Below are positions 24,619 to 34,113 of a stretch of 64,000 bases of DNA, one piece after another (position 1 is the first letter of the stretch; each line of letters begins with the position of its first letter). The translations under genes and the position numbers were made by a program. Below the pieces are notes generated by a model that was not told where the DNA came from, searched no databases, and worked only from the letters and a program-made list of their open reading frames with translations. This DNA is from Monosporascus cannonballus (Eukaryota > Ascomycota > Sordariomycetes > Xylariales): positions 372,001-436,000 of the forward strand of contig QJNS01000017.1 in the NCBI GenBank assembly GCA_004154925.1. The letters are read 5' to 3'.

Positions 24619-25559
24619 GTTACGAATGTTGCGAATGTCGCGTGTGTTCTTCGCGGGCGGTTACTCGTAAGACGGGTGTATCACCGCTACCTTTGGATAA
24701 GGAGGTTGAGTCGAAAACAAAGTCTCAGTGACCGACGCTTTCGGCCCCCGTCCAATACCCCCGAGATCGTCACGTACGAAGTCTCTCCCCGCACTGGAGA
24801 GGCTGTTGCCATTGTATACCCACCTCATTACCTAGCCATGCGGTTCGGCAATCGGGCTAATGCAAGAGCGAGTTGACGTGATGCGGTCCTAGACCTGCAA
24901 TCGATATTTATTCGCACAGAGATTATCTGCAACCGTGCCTCCTACGTTGCCGGTATGCGTACATAATGAGGTCATTTAGAGACGACACCCGTAGCGGTCC
25001 ATTGAGGAAGTATGTTCGAAACAGGATCGATTGGATGGCACGTGGAACCTCACATGCAACAAGTCTATATGAGAATCAGTTATGTTATACCACGCTGGAG
25101 AGCGCGGGGTATGCGATGACGCATTAACATAGAAAAAGCGGTGCCTTCTTCGACAGAGATAGGGGGAACCCCTAAATGCAAGATATCAATTGACAGGACG
25201 ACTTGATGGCAGCCGTCCGAAATGTCTTGGTGCAGTTTTACTCGTCTGTGAAAAGGGACATCGACTACCAAGAAGCCATGGCTGAGGTCGAAGAATTGGC
25301 CTCGCGTTCCAGACTACCCGACAAGATCCCACATTCAACCCGCTATACCAAAGGCACCAGTACTTGCGCCGGCATTCTCTGGCGCTTTCCCGATGTCTCC
25401 TCACGGAGTAACGGAGCTTCACTCCAGTTTGTCGGAATTTCAACGGGATTTGATCCCGAACAGCATGCCGGAATTATATGCGTTCCCTGCCTGCTCATAT
25501 GATACAGCAGAGAGACCACGAATTCCATGATTGGCCATGGCACCTATGGCCAACCGCCA
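24619..25559. other. Intergenic, possible gene decay
   Basis: Upstream flank of the cyclase gene. A 99-codon plus-strand ORF (25203-25502) directly precedes the kinase fragment below and might belong to the same decayed gene, but no family similarity was recognised. Confidence 0.45.
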
Positions 25560-25960
25560 GGGCTTCTCACAACTTCCTAAGCCTGAAGTCTACGCTTGCC
25601 GGACTCCCGCCAGTTCCGCCGTCGGATCTGCGGCAGCAGGTCCAAACTCTCCTGGAAGCCACTACTTCCAAGATTCCCATCCTCGTGGCCCTCGATGACG
25701 ACCCGATAGGCACGCAAACCTGCCACGATGTCGTGGTGCTCGGGAATCTGGGACGTGCCGACGCTGATATCCCAGTTCCGGAACACGAGGCCCGGCCGCG
25801 GCATTCTCATTCTTAAAATTCGCGGGCTCTCCGCCCAGCACTGGCGCGAGCGCTTATCACTGAGATCTGTACGAATCTAAAAGCGGGGTCCGCCGAGTTT
25901 GACATGAATAGGGCCATGTCAGGGACCAGATGCTGCAATGTCCTAGAGAGCGGCATCACG
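25560..25960 (+). pseudogene. Frameshifted fragment of a four-carbon acid-sugar kinase (DUF1537, OtnK/LtnK-type)
   Basis: The frame reads SLKSTLAGLPPVPPSDL and then ILVALDDDPIGTQTCHDVVV, matching the N-terminal (DUF1537) signature DDDPTGTQTxHD of four-carbon acid-sugar kinases, with T replaced by I. Near 25745 one extra base shifts the frame, after which IWDVPTLISQFRNTRPGRG follows as expected for the family. A second shift near 25818 opens NSRAL followed by ARALITEICTNLKA, again family-like. Beyond about 25900 similarity fades and stops appear. In many ascomycetes this domain is part of a long fusion with a 6PGDH-like dehydrogenase and a class-II aldolase; neither is seen here. Family recognition is from memory of the motif, not from a search. 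Confidence 0.7.
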
Positions 25961-26274
25961 ATATATCTAGGCGGGGGACCGCCGCCGCCCACAAGAGGGG
26001 TGTAAGAGCCGCAGGACTCGCTGCCCAAGCCCGTCCTTGGGCTGTGGTTTCCGCACACACATTCCCTGCTGGCCTGCGCCGTAGGCGACATGAGGGGATT
26101 TGGAGAGGTTCCGTGAAGCCAATCAGTCATGAGGTTATCAAGCCACATATGCATTATATTTAATGTAAACCTTGCCGATATCTTCAGCAAGCCACAATAA
26201 CCAATAAACATTAATCAGCTTCCTTGGCAGCAATCGTTAATTGTTCCAACATGCGAGGCTTGACTGGTCGATGC

Positions 26275-26714
26275 TAGGGTTTGCAATGGGTACCCAATGG
26301 GTACCCACGGACTACCCACGACCGTGGGTGGGTAACCGTGGGTAGTCTTGGCGTTTTTCCAAAAATACCCACGACTACCCACCCACGAACTAACCACTCA
26401 CGGATACCCGTGGGTATTTTTGAATGCGTACTAATCTGCGTACTAATCCGTATTTCCGTTAAAATATTCGCGTATATGGAGTTACGCATTAAAACGAAAA
26501 GATTAGCCAATAAAAATTCCCATGTCCCACTTAAATCGGGGACGTTATCGATATTATGGGTAATTCGACATTTTAGATACCCACGAATTGTTAGTCCGTG
26601 GGTAATTTCATTTTACCCACGTACCCCTGTTAACCACCCACCTAAATTTTTACCCACCCACGGATACCCGTGGTAGGAAATTTTAGCGTGGGTGGGTGGG
26701 TAGTGCAAACCCTA
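26275..26714. mobile_element. 440-bp TIR element packed with CCCACG/CGTGGGT subterminal repeats (hAT-like, non-autonomous)
   Basis: Both ends carry TAGGGTTTGCA as inverted repeats (26275-26285; reverse complement at 26704-26714). The interior 100-150 bp at each end are filled with ACCCACG or CGTGGGT words in both orientations, leaving an AT-rich middle without coding capacity. Terminal and subterminal repeats of this kind are typical of hAT elements. An 8-bp target duplication was not found (GTCGATGC versus ATTCATCC), so the boundaries or the superfamily may be wrong. Confidence 0.6.
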
Positions 26715-27004
26715 ATTCATCCCTTAGAAGTTCAAAAAATCGTATCACGTGCGAGAGCCCCACGGCCCCAGAAAATGCATCCAATCCAATTTGACTACAT
26801 GCTTTTAGGTGTGTTTTGTATGGTGATATAAGTAGTGGCACTGTTGAGAGTTACATAACGGAATGCCACAACTCCCGCAAGCCCATTGGGTGTTCTTCCT
26901 TCTGTTATCACCACTGATCTCCCCTAGGGCTGACCTTTCTGTTATTTTTTCTGACCACATATTGAAGCCCTCGCAAGCCCTATAATTCCGATTCATCCTT
27001 GTGA

Positions 27005-27009
27005 AGACC
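27005..27009 (+). repeat. Target-site duplication AGACC, left copy
   Basis: AGACC immediately before the LTR at 27010; identical to 34109-34113. Confidence 0.95.
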
Positions 27010-27475
27010 TGTGACGGCTTGGCGGTTTAACCAATTATTAAACCTAAGTCGACGGGTTTATGTTGGCAAGAGTATCGTGGGATTCTGAGCAATAGATATA
27101 GTAACGTATTACTTTTCGTAATACCAAGGGCGTCTTGGGTAACGAATTGTTAATCACAAACGATTGATATTAATAAGTGTTGCAAGCTGAAGCTATCCAG
27201 GCTATGGAAATAGTAAGCGTATATATCCTTATCTTGGCTTAAGTTACTTAAACTGGCTCAAAACATCCTTTGGTAAGTTATCCCCCTTAAGTACCCTTGA
27301 GCCCCCTTAAGCCTATTTCCTGGCTTAACTGGCTTAAGGCGCCAAGTCCTTATAACACCAATTAAGTACATTGAGTCTCTTTGAGCCAGTTACGTAACCC
27401 TCTTGGCATGGTCGGGGGCCTGAGCTCCTAAGCTCCCCGACCGTTTGGAGAAGCCAAGGTTGCTAAGCCATAATA
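27010..27475 (-). repeat. 3' LTR of the chromovirus
   Basis: 466 bp, TG at one end; the other end reads ATAATA where the partner LTR has ATAACA (a transition that destroys the terminal CA). Same length as 33643-34108; differences between the two LTRs are almost all transitions. Contains the TATATAT block near 27218-27226. Confidence 0.95.
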
Positions 27476-27490
27476 CGATCTCTCCCCTTC
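27476..27490 (-). other. Polypurine tract next to the 3' LTR
   Basis: On the minus strand the bases directly before the 3' LTR read GAAGGGGAGAGATCG, a purine run in the position expected for plus-strand DNA priming. Confidence 0.75.
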
Positions 27491-27524
27491 CAGGATCTTT
27501 GTCCCTAAAGATCAATTCGTCCGT

Positions 27525-28181
27525 TTGTTATCCTTAGTAAGTAACTTTTTCTCCTTCATATTTAACATGTTTGGTCGTATTGAAAAATCTCGGTTTCGCA
27601 AGCGTACTAACGCCCTTGTTTTTTCAGAACGTATTGACCGTCTCGGTTTTATCATATCTCTAAACGTCTCTTGTTCTCGCTGCAAGTTTGCGAACAAAAC
27701 TTGCAAAGCTTATCATAGTTCAGGGAAATGTTCTTTTTGTACGGCTCACGGGGGTCCCTGTGATCTTTTTGGTCCCTCCGAGGTCGAGCATCGTCGGTTG
27801 GTAGCTGAAGAAGATCGGCTAGACTTTCAGGAACGTCTTGCCGAAAAAGAACTGCTTAAGGCTTATTAGCGTTTATCCGAGCTGCAGTAGCACACAAGTG
27901 AGTTACTTGGCCGTCTAAATCGTTTGCGAAAATAAAAGAAGCTTTTTCGCCAGCGGGGAATTGAAATGCTTCGTCGCGGCATTCAGGGTGCGGAGGCGAT
28001 GGAGGAATTTGAGCGTTTGGAGAAAGAACAGGAACAGTTGGAGGCTGCCGTCGCAGCTGCCACGTTAGCGCAGGCCGCGGCCGACTGGCCCGACATCCCG
28101 GCTACTGATTGGTCGACCGTTGACTAGGACGCGCCCGTCGTTGTTGGTGAAAGCTCCTTAACAGGCGTTGGGCGCCAGTAA
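27525..28181 (+). pseudogene. Antisense ORF of the chromovirus: Zn(II)2Cys6 cluster plus charged helix
   Basis: Runs opposite to gag-pol, between the 3' LTR and integrase. The open part is 114 codons (27525-27866); the same frame continues through four single stops (27867, 27888, 27933, 28125) to a TAA at 28179-28181. Six cysteines at residues 50, 53, 60, 69, 72 and 79 (codons 27672-27761) are spaced C-x2-C-x6-C-x8-C-x2-C-x6-C, exactly the Gal4-type zinc cluster spacing. They are preceded by a basic stretch (KSRFRKRT) and followed by heptad-like Leu/Glu/Arg sequence (VAEEDRLDFQERLAEKELL and, past the stops, FERLEKEQEQLEAAVAAA) suggesting a coiled coil. The last 80 bp overlap the end of pol tail to tail. 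DNA binding is an inference; the loop between Cys 53 and 60 is less basic than in Gal4. A start at the ATG 27567 is equally possible. Confidence 0.68.
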
Positions 28182-31020
28182 AATTCTTGGCGGGTTCCCA
28201 GGTGTTTTCGGAGTCCGGGTGCTTTTTCCATTTGATTAGGTACTGGGTAAGTCCGTCTTGTTTTCGCATGTTAAGGATTTTTTCCATCTCGTATGCTTGT
28301 TCGTCCTCCACTTTTATATCGTCTTGTGCCGTATAAACCTTGATCGTATCTGCTGCTGACTCGAGTAAGGAAACATGAAAGATTGGATGAAGTTTGACTT
28401 TTGGTGGAAGTTCCAACCGGTAGTTGTTTTCTAAGATTTTCTTGGTAATCTTGTATGGACCGATGTACTTGAAATCGAGTTTTTTGCTAGGACGTTTTGT
28501 CTGGATGTTTTTGGTGGCAAGGTAGACCATTTTCCCCTTTTCGAAAGTTGGTCCCTTTAACCGTTTTTCGTTGTAATATTTGCTCATTTGATTTCGTACG
28601 AATTCCAGTTTTGTTTTTATCTTTTGATGCAATTGTCGTAGCTGTTCTGACGTAAGGATTGCTTTGATATTGACTGGACCGTTGTCGCGTGTTTCTCTGT
28701 AGATTTCCGGAGTAAAACCGAAATTTGCGTTGGATGGTATTATCTTGATGTTTTCGTGATAACTGGTGTTGTAGGCCAACTGAGTAACAGGCAGTTTCTC
28801 AACCCAGTCGTTTTGTTCGTAATTGATGTAGTATCGTAGGTAGGCTTCCAACGTCTGGTTTAACCGTTCTGTCTGTCCATCCATCTGAGGTCTGAATGCG
28901 CTGGACAGCTTGTGGTTTAGGCCGATTTGTGCCATGAGGCCTTGCCAAAATTTGGATGCGAATGTCGATCCTTTATCCGAGATGATTTCCATTGGTAATC
29001 CGTGTGTACTGAAGATATTTCTGAAGAAGATGTATGCCATTTGTTTTACGTTGGTGTTCTCATGATAAGGTAAGAAATAAGAAAACTTCGTGAATCGATC
29101 GACGATGACGAAAACGCTATTATAATGTATTTCTGTCGCTGGATCTTCGGACAAGGGAAGTTTAATGATGAAATCCATAATGATTGAATCCCAAGGTTTC
29201 TCTGAGACCGGTAATGGTTGTAATTTTCCATAGGGCTTGTGTCGTTGTGCCTTGGCCTTGTTGCAAAGGTTATACTGCCGTCGTACTTTCTGAACTATTG
29301 TTTTCATCTTAGGAAAAGAATATGTACGTTGAAGTCGTTCTAGGGTTTTGTGGATCCCTGGATGTCCATGTAGTTGATGTTCGTATATATTTCGTACCAG
29401 GCTTTCCTAATATTCCTTTGGCACTTGTACCTTGTTTGTTTTTTGGTTTTCCGGTAGGTTGTCGTTATATTGCTGAATTTTCTGATGCATGTTAAGAGGT
29501 ACCGCCCGAATTGTTGCAATTTGTCGTAGGCGTAGGTATCCTTTTGTGGTGGTATCGAAAATTGTGTGGCTGACCTTAACCAACTTTTCTTCGAGATCTG
29601 GTCGCTTGCTTAGGGCGTCCGCTTTGCCGTTCTCTGAGCCCTTTTTATGGATGATAACGAAGTCGAAGTTCGCCAATTCTTCCGCGTATCGTAGTTGTCG
29701 TCCTGTGAGTTCTCTGGTCGTGGTAAATCGGGTAAGATTTTGATAATCCGTATAAACTTTGACCTGGTGTAAACTTCCCTTCAGGAAGTGCCTGAATTCG
29801 CGGAATGCCATAATAATGGCCATGAATTCCTTATCTAGAATACCGTAGTTAAGCTCGGCTCCTTTTAACTTGTATGAGAAGAACGTAATAAGGTGCAGTT
29901 TGCCTTAATTATCTCGCTATCCGATTACTGCGCTTAATACGTAATCCGAAGAATCGGTTTTTAGCTTAACGGGGCATGCTGGATCGTACATAATTAATAC
30001 TGGCTTACTAGTAATTACGTTTTTAATCTCCTGGAACGCTTTTTCTGTCTTTGGCGTCCATCTGAACTCTTTTTCTTTTTTCGTAAGGTTTATTAGGGGT
30101 ATAACTATTTTACTGAAGTTCCGAATGAACTTTTTGTAATAATTGGCGAATCCGAGGAATGCTTGTACCTCCTTAACCGTTGTTGGCGTCTGCCATTCCG
30201 TGATTACAGCGATTTTCTTTAGGTCCATCCTGATATGTTTTGGGGTGATGATATGTCCCAGATATTCCACTTCTTGCTTGTGGAACTGGCTTTTTTTTGC
30301 GTTAATTAACAGCTTCGCGTTTTGTAAAGCTTAAAGAACTTTGTGAACGTGTCCTGCGTGTGCTTTTTCCGTTTCTGAGAAAATAAGAATATCATCGAGA
30401 TAACATACAACAAAAACATCGAGGTATTCCCGTAGTACATAATTTACCATCCGTTGGAAGGTTGCTAGTGCGTTCGTAAGTCCCATTGGCGTAATTAAGT
30501 ACTTAAACAGTCCGTATTTCGTTCTGAAGGCTATTTTCTATTTGTATTTTTTCTTGATTCTGATAAGGTTGTATCTATCTCTAAGATCGAATGCTGTGAA
30601 CCATTTGGCTTTATGGAATCGGTCTTTTATTTTTGTGATTAGGGGTAATGGTATTCGATCTTTGACAATGATGTTATTTAGTTGTCGATAGTCAACCACA
30701 AGTCGTAACTTGCCATTTTTTTTAGGTACGAAGAATATCGGGTACCCTGCTGGTAATTTCGAGGGTCGAATCCATCCTTTCTGTAACCGATCTTCCAGGT
30801 ATTCCCGGAAAGCGTGCAACTCGTCTCCGTTAAGGTTGTAAATGGGGTAAAACTTCGTTGAAAAACCTTTTTTGAGGACAATTTCGTAATCCCATTCGCT
30901 ATGTTCTGGTAGCTTCGTATCTAGCTCCTTCTTGAAAAGCTGTTTATATCTATGGTATTGTGGTGGCATATTGGTTAAATCTTCTGACTTTTGGGGTTGC
31001 TGTTCTAGATCGTTATTCAA
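28102..31020 (-). pseudogene. pol: Chromovirus pol: reverse transcriptase, RNase H, integrase, chromodomain
   Basis: One frame over about 970 codons, cut by stops (for example 30538, 29917 and 29407). RT: HSEWDYEIVL, GWIRPSKLPAGYPIFFVPKK, LRLVVDYRQLNN and the catalytic CYLDDILIFSE (about 30.40 kb). The RT thumb/connection follows with YLGHIITPKHIRMD and ALGFANYYKKF-like text, then RNase H (VYTDYQNL, ELTGRQLRYAEEL, GSENGKADALSKR). Integrase: an HHCC finger whose first Cys reads Tyr (YNLC), catalytic Asp in IIMDFIIKLP, Asp in IISDKGSTFASKFW and Glu in DGQTERLNQTLEAYLR. The C-terminus is a chromodomain (EMEKILNMRKQDGLTQYLIK, then WKKHPDSENTWEP). The last 402 codons (28102-29307) are open. In living elements the chromodomain steers integration towards modified chromatin. 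Confidence 0.93.
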
Positions 31021-31259
31021 TTGCCGTAGCTTTGCCCTGATGGTGGCAACGATACGTCGTATTTTTCTTTGATGCCCATTTTTTTTTTATGTCTTGTCCC
31101 TTTGGGTGGTAAGGTATTTGTCGTGTCCTTATGCCTGCATTTGTCGCCATTTTCGATCGAATGTTAAGATCTTATTTTTTCTTTCTATTTGTTAATGGAG
31201 GGTAAAGGAAATTTCACCTGGCCAGTTCTTTCGTTAATTAAAACTCCGTACTGGCGTAT

Positions 31260-31547
31260 CTATGGTAATCTTAAAATTATGTCGTAATTCCCAAATGGAA
31301 CGACGTCGAAATCAACTGTCTGGTATCGTTTTTGGACAAAGATCTCGAGGTAATCAATCTCGCGTAGGATCTTTCCGTTGTCGTAGGCGAAATCCTGACT
31401 TTCGGCGTTCGTCGCTGTATAAGGTTTTAACTTGTATTTCCATGGTAGTCTGAGTTCGTTAACCATATCCGGCGCAATGTAGTTTCCACCCAGAGTTCCG
31501 CAGTCCACCATTACGGTGTACCAGTGCGTTCCGATTCGTATGTCCAA
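31260..31547 (-). pseudogene. Chromovirus aspartic protease segment
   Basis: A 95-codon open stretch, in a different frame from both neighbours, reading GTHWYTVMVDCGTLGGNYI and later FGNYDIILRLP. The active-site triplet is Asp-Cys-Gly instead of the usual Asp-Ser/Thr-Gly. The closing hydrophobic-Gly (ILG..W) part is degraded. It sits between gag and RT, the position expected for the retropepsin. Confidence 0.75.
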
Positions 31548-31559
31548 GGTGATAGGGTT

Positions 31560-32413
31560 ATTAACGGCTCCTATTGTCGCGTTTAAAGCCTTTTTTGGGA
31601 GTTTATTCTGATTCTTCTGGGTTTCGTCATCCTGCGGTTTTCTTACAGGTAACTTTCGTCTTTTAATTCCTTTTCGAGTTTGTCGAGCCTTATTTATGTC
31701 TTTTTGTACAACGCGTCAAGTTATTGTATCTGTCGTTTTTGTCGGCGTACTGTGCCTTCGAGTTGTATCAGTTGTTCCTGATTCTGTTGGATTTCTTTTC
31801 CCCACTGGGTAAACTGTTTCTCAATGTGGCGTATGGTTTCCCATTGAGCCTTATCTCCTTCCTACTGGAGATCTCGTGTAAATCGTTAGATTTCTTCCTT
31901 CAAGGCTTATCGTTCATCGGGATCTGTGGTAAATGTTAGTTGAAAATAAAGGTCCGTAATAGCCCTCTGGCAATGCTTTTCCATAGTGTGCTGGATCAAC
32001 TCCTTTTCCGTCTGGTGGTCATACCACTTATAGTGACAGAAGGGGTTTTCCTGCGGGTACCATTTTCCTTTAGGCCAGCTTTCTGCTGCTGCCAGCTGAA
32101 GAAAATCGTCTTCAGGGGCTATAGATCGAAGGTGCTGATACTATTGTTTATCGTTCTTGTTTTCTCCCGTTCTGTTGGGAAAATCGAATCCTTCATGATA
32201 TATACGGGTGATCCTGCTGTGAATATGCCGTTTCCATTCCTCGTGAGCAGGGCAGTTTTGTCTTTTGCAATGAACAGCATGCATCCTGCCGTGTCGATCA
32301 GGGGTTCCGGGACAGACCTTTTCCGTCCAGCCCTGGTGTTCTTTTAACCATTCCTTAAAGATGCTCTGTTGCCCCTTGATTGCTTGCTGAGCCAAGTTCC
32401 TGGCTTTTCGCAT
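31560..32413 (-). pseudogene. Chromovirus gag-pol connector with His/Cys motif and coiled coil
   Basis: Continues in the same frame as gag after its TGA, with several further TAG/TAA codons. The first 90 codons (32141-32413) are open and include MHAVHCKRQNCPAHEEW; further on the frame is rich in Gln, Glu and Arg (GKEIQQNQEQLIQLEGTVRR), typical of a coiled coil. Same-frame continuity suggests the ancestor had a single gag-pol ORF, as in Tf1-type elements. Confidence 0.65.
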
Positions 32414-32458
32414 TCCTTGTTGAATTTTTTGCTACGGCGGGCCTGGCATGTACTTTGG

Positions 32459-33586
32459 TCAAATTATGTTGATAGGTTTGCTTTCGTTCTTCTGATTCTC
32501 CTTAGATTGTCTCTCGGGTACAGGCTTCCAGTTGTTTTGTCGTGGTTTCTTAGGCGAATGGCACTTGTAAGCCTTGTGTCCTGGTTTTCCGCAATTGTAA
32601 CATTTGATTTGGCTCCAGTCCTTCTTGTGGGTGGCTCCCAGTTCCATTGGGCCTGGTTCAGTGCCGTGGGAAGTATTATTGCGCCGAAGAGCGCTGGTGT
32701 TGGCCGTATGCCGAGGCTTGTTATCATGTTTTCCCTTGGTGCTTTTGGTGCGCCAGGCATATTGTCGGTTATCGATCTTGATTGCTATGGCGATGTAGTC
32801 TGATAGATAGTTAGGCCGGTCAAGCTTGAAAAGCTTTTCCTGTATTTCCTTTTTCAGGCCGTCGAAGAACTTGGCCATCAGTGCTTCTTGCCCCCAATTC
32901 AGCTTAGATGCCAGCTGAATGAGCGTGCTGCCGTAACTGGATGCTAATCCCCTTTGTTGTAGCTGTTGGATCTGCATCTCGGCCTTTGTCTTCTCGTTTA
33001 CCACTCCGAAAACCTTTGTTAACGCTTGTTCGAACTGTTCGTAATCGTTGTATACCCGTACCACTTCCGGGTTGCGTTTTTCGACTGGCAAGGTGACGTG
33101 TTCTCTCATAGCCGGCTCAAACCAAGTGGCCGCGTCTCCGGTGAGTCGTCCAACCGCGAACTTAACTCGTGCAGTAGGCGTGGCGAGTCGAATGGGAAAA
33201 TACCCGAAGTACGTTCGGCATTGGGTTAAAAACAGTTGTAGTTTGGTCGAAGTTCCATTAAAGGATTCTGGCTTAGGGGGTTTGAGGACCTCTCCCGGTT
33301 CCTTGGTGGAGTTCAGCTGAATGACCTGACTCGGCCGAAAGGGCTTTCCAGTCTCGGGAGCCTTTCCTTTTTCCTCGAGCTTCTTATGGGCAGCTTGGAA
33401 GGACGTGGTGAAATCATTTTTGTCTTGTTCCAGCTGAAGGATGCGTTCGTTCATAGCATCCAGGCGTCGAAGAACTTCCTCTCGAGAAAGGCGAGGCTGC
33501 TCCTCCTTTTCCTCGGATTCCATTCCGGTATTAGGGTCCTCAGGGACCTGGTAAGTAGGCTGTTCGGGCTGCTTGCTGGTAGACAT
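32459..33586 (-). CDS. gag: Chromovirus Gag protein (open 375-codon frame)
   Basis: Intact frame from ATG at 33586. Residues 1-75 are charged with a predicted coiled coil (LSREEVLRRLDAMNERILQL). The retrotransposon Gag (capsid-like) domain spans about 95-260 (KPESFNGTSTKLQLFLTQCR, FAVGRLTGDAATWFEP, FFDGLKKEIQEKLFKLDRP). A basic nucleocapsid part ends in one zinc knuckle C-x2-C-x4-H-x4-C (CYNCGKPGHKAYKC, about 336-349). It forms the particle shell and binds the element RNA. It is the only element gene without a stop codon, although its neighbouring pol is broken, so any activity would need trans-supply. Confidence 0.92.
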   Translation of the reverse strand: MSTSKQPEQPTYQVPEDPNTGMESEEKEEQPRLSREEVLRRLDAMNERILQLEQDKNDFTTSFQAAHKKLEEKGKAPETGKPFRPSQVIQLNSTKEPGEVLKPPKPESFNGTSTKLQLFLTQCRTYFGYFPIRLATPTARVKFAVGRLTGDAATWFEPAMREHVTLPVEKRNPEVVRVYNDYEQFEQALTKVFGVVNEKTKAEMQIQQLQQRGLASSYGSTLIQLASKLNWGQEALMAKFFDGLKKEIQEKLFKLDRPNYLSDYIAIAIKIDNRQYAWRTKSTKGKHDNKPRHTANTSALRRNNTSHGTEPGPMELGATHKKDWSQIKCYNCGKPGHKAYKCHSPKKPRQNNWKPVPERQSKENQKNESKPINII

Positions 33587-33631
33587 AGTGTCGGCGATAT
33601 TGCTCAGAGTCTGACAATACTACTGAACAAG

Positions 33632-33642
33632 AGCTTGCAACG
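33632..33642 (-). promoter_or_regulatory. Putative self-priming primer-binding site
   Basis: In element orientation the bases after the 5' LTR are C then GTTGCAAGCT. They do not start with the TGG of ordinary tRNA-primed sites. They are exactly complementary to AGCTTGCAAC inside the LTR (33812-33821), located 30-40 nt downstream of a TATATA block (33851-33860). Confidence 0.65.
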
Positions 33643-34108
33643 TGTGACGGCTTAACGGTTTAACCAACTATTAAACCTAAGTCGACGGGTTTATGTTAGC
33701 AGGAGTATCGTGGGATTCTGAGCAATGGATACAGTAACGTATTATTTTTCGTAATACCAAAGGCGTTTTGGGTAACGAATTATTGATTACAAACAATTAG
33801 TATTAATAAATGTTGCAAGCTGAAACTATCCAAGTTATGAAAATAGTGAGCGTATATATCTTTATCTTGGTTCAAGTTACTTAAACTGGCTTAAAATATC
33901 CTTTGGTGAGTTGTCCCCCTTAAGTGCCCTTGAGCCCCTTTGAGCCCATCTTCTGGCTTAACTGGCTTAAGGCGCCAAGTCCTTACAACACCAATCAAGT
34001 ACATTGAGTCTCTTTGAGCCAGTTACGTGACCCTCTTGGCATGGTCGGGGGCCTGAGCTCCTAAGCTCCCCGACCGTTTGGAGAAGCCAAGGCTGCTAAG
34101 CCATAACA
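33643..34108 (-). repeat. 5' LTR of the chromovirus
   Basis: 466 bp, TG...CA, partner of 27010-27475. In element orientation it holds a TATA-like GATATATACG (33860-33851), the likely transcription start near 33821, giving U3 of about 287 bp and R-U5 of about 179 bp (inferred). Confidence 0.95.
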
Positions 34109-34113
34109 AGACC
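34109..34113 (+). repeat. Target-site duplication AGACC, right copy
   Basis: Identical to 27005-27009, immediately outside the CA end of the 5' LTR. Confidence 0.95.

Larger units (their letters stand above)
27010..34108 (-). mobile_element. Ty3/Gypsy chromovirus (Tf1/sushi-like), full-length but decayed
   Basis: A 7,099-bp element in minus orientation with two 466-bp LTRs, exact AGACC target duplications, gag with a CCHC zinc knuckle, and pol in the order protease, reverse transcriptase, RNase H, integrase, chromodomain (Ty3/Gypsy order; the chromodomain defines chromoviruses). A possible self-priming site abuts the 5' LTR and a polypurine tract abuts the 3' LTR. Gag is open, but pol has many TAG/TAA/TGA stops and two frame changes, so the copy is non-autonomous. 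An extra ORF lies on the antisense strand near the 3' LTR. It sits inside the piggyBac transposase gene. Confidence 0.96.

Noticed and set aside
26275..26290. TAGGGTTT resembling telomeric repeat
   Set aside because: Only one copy, part of a terminal inverted repeat; not a telomere remnant.
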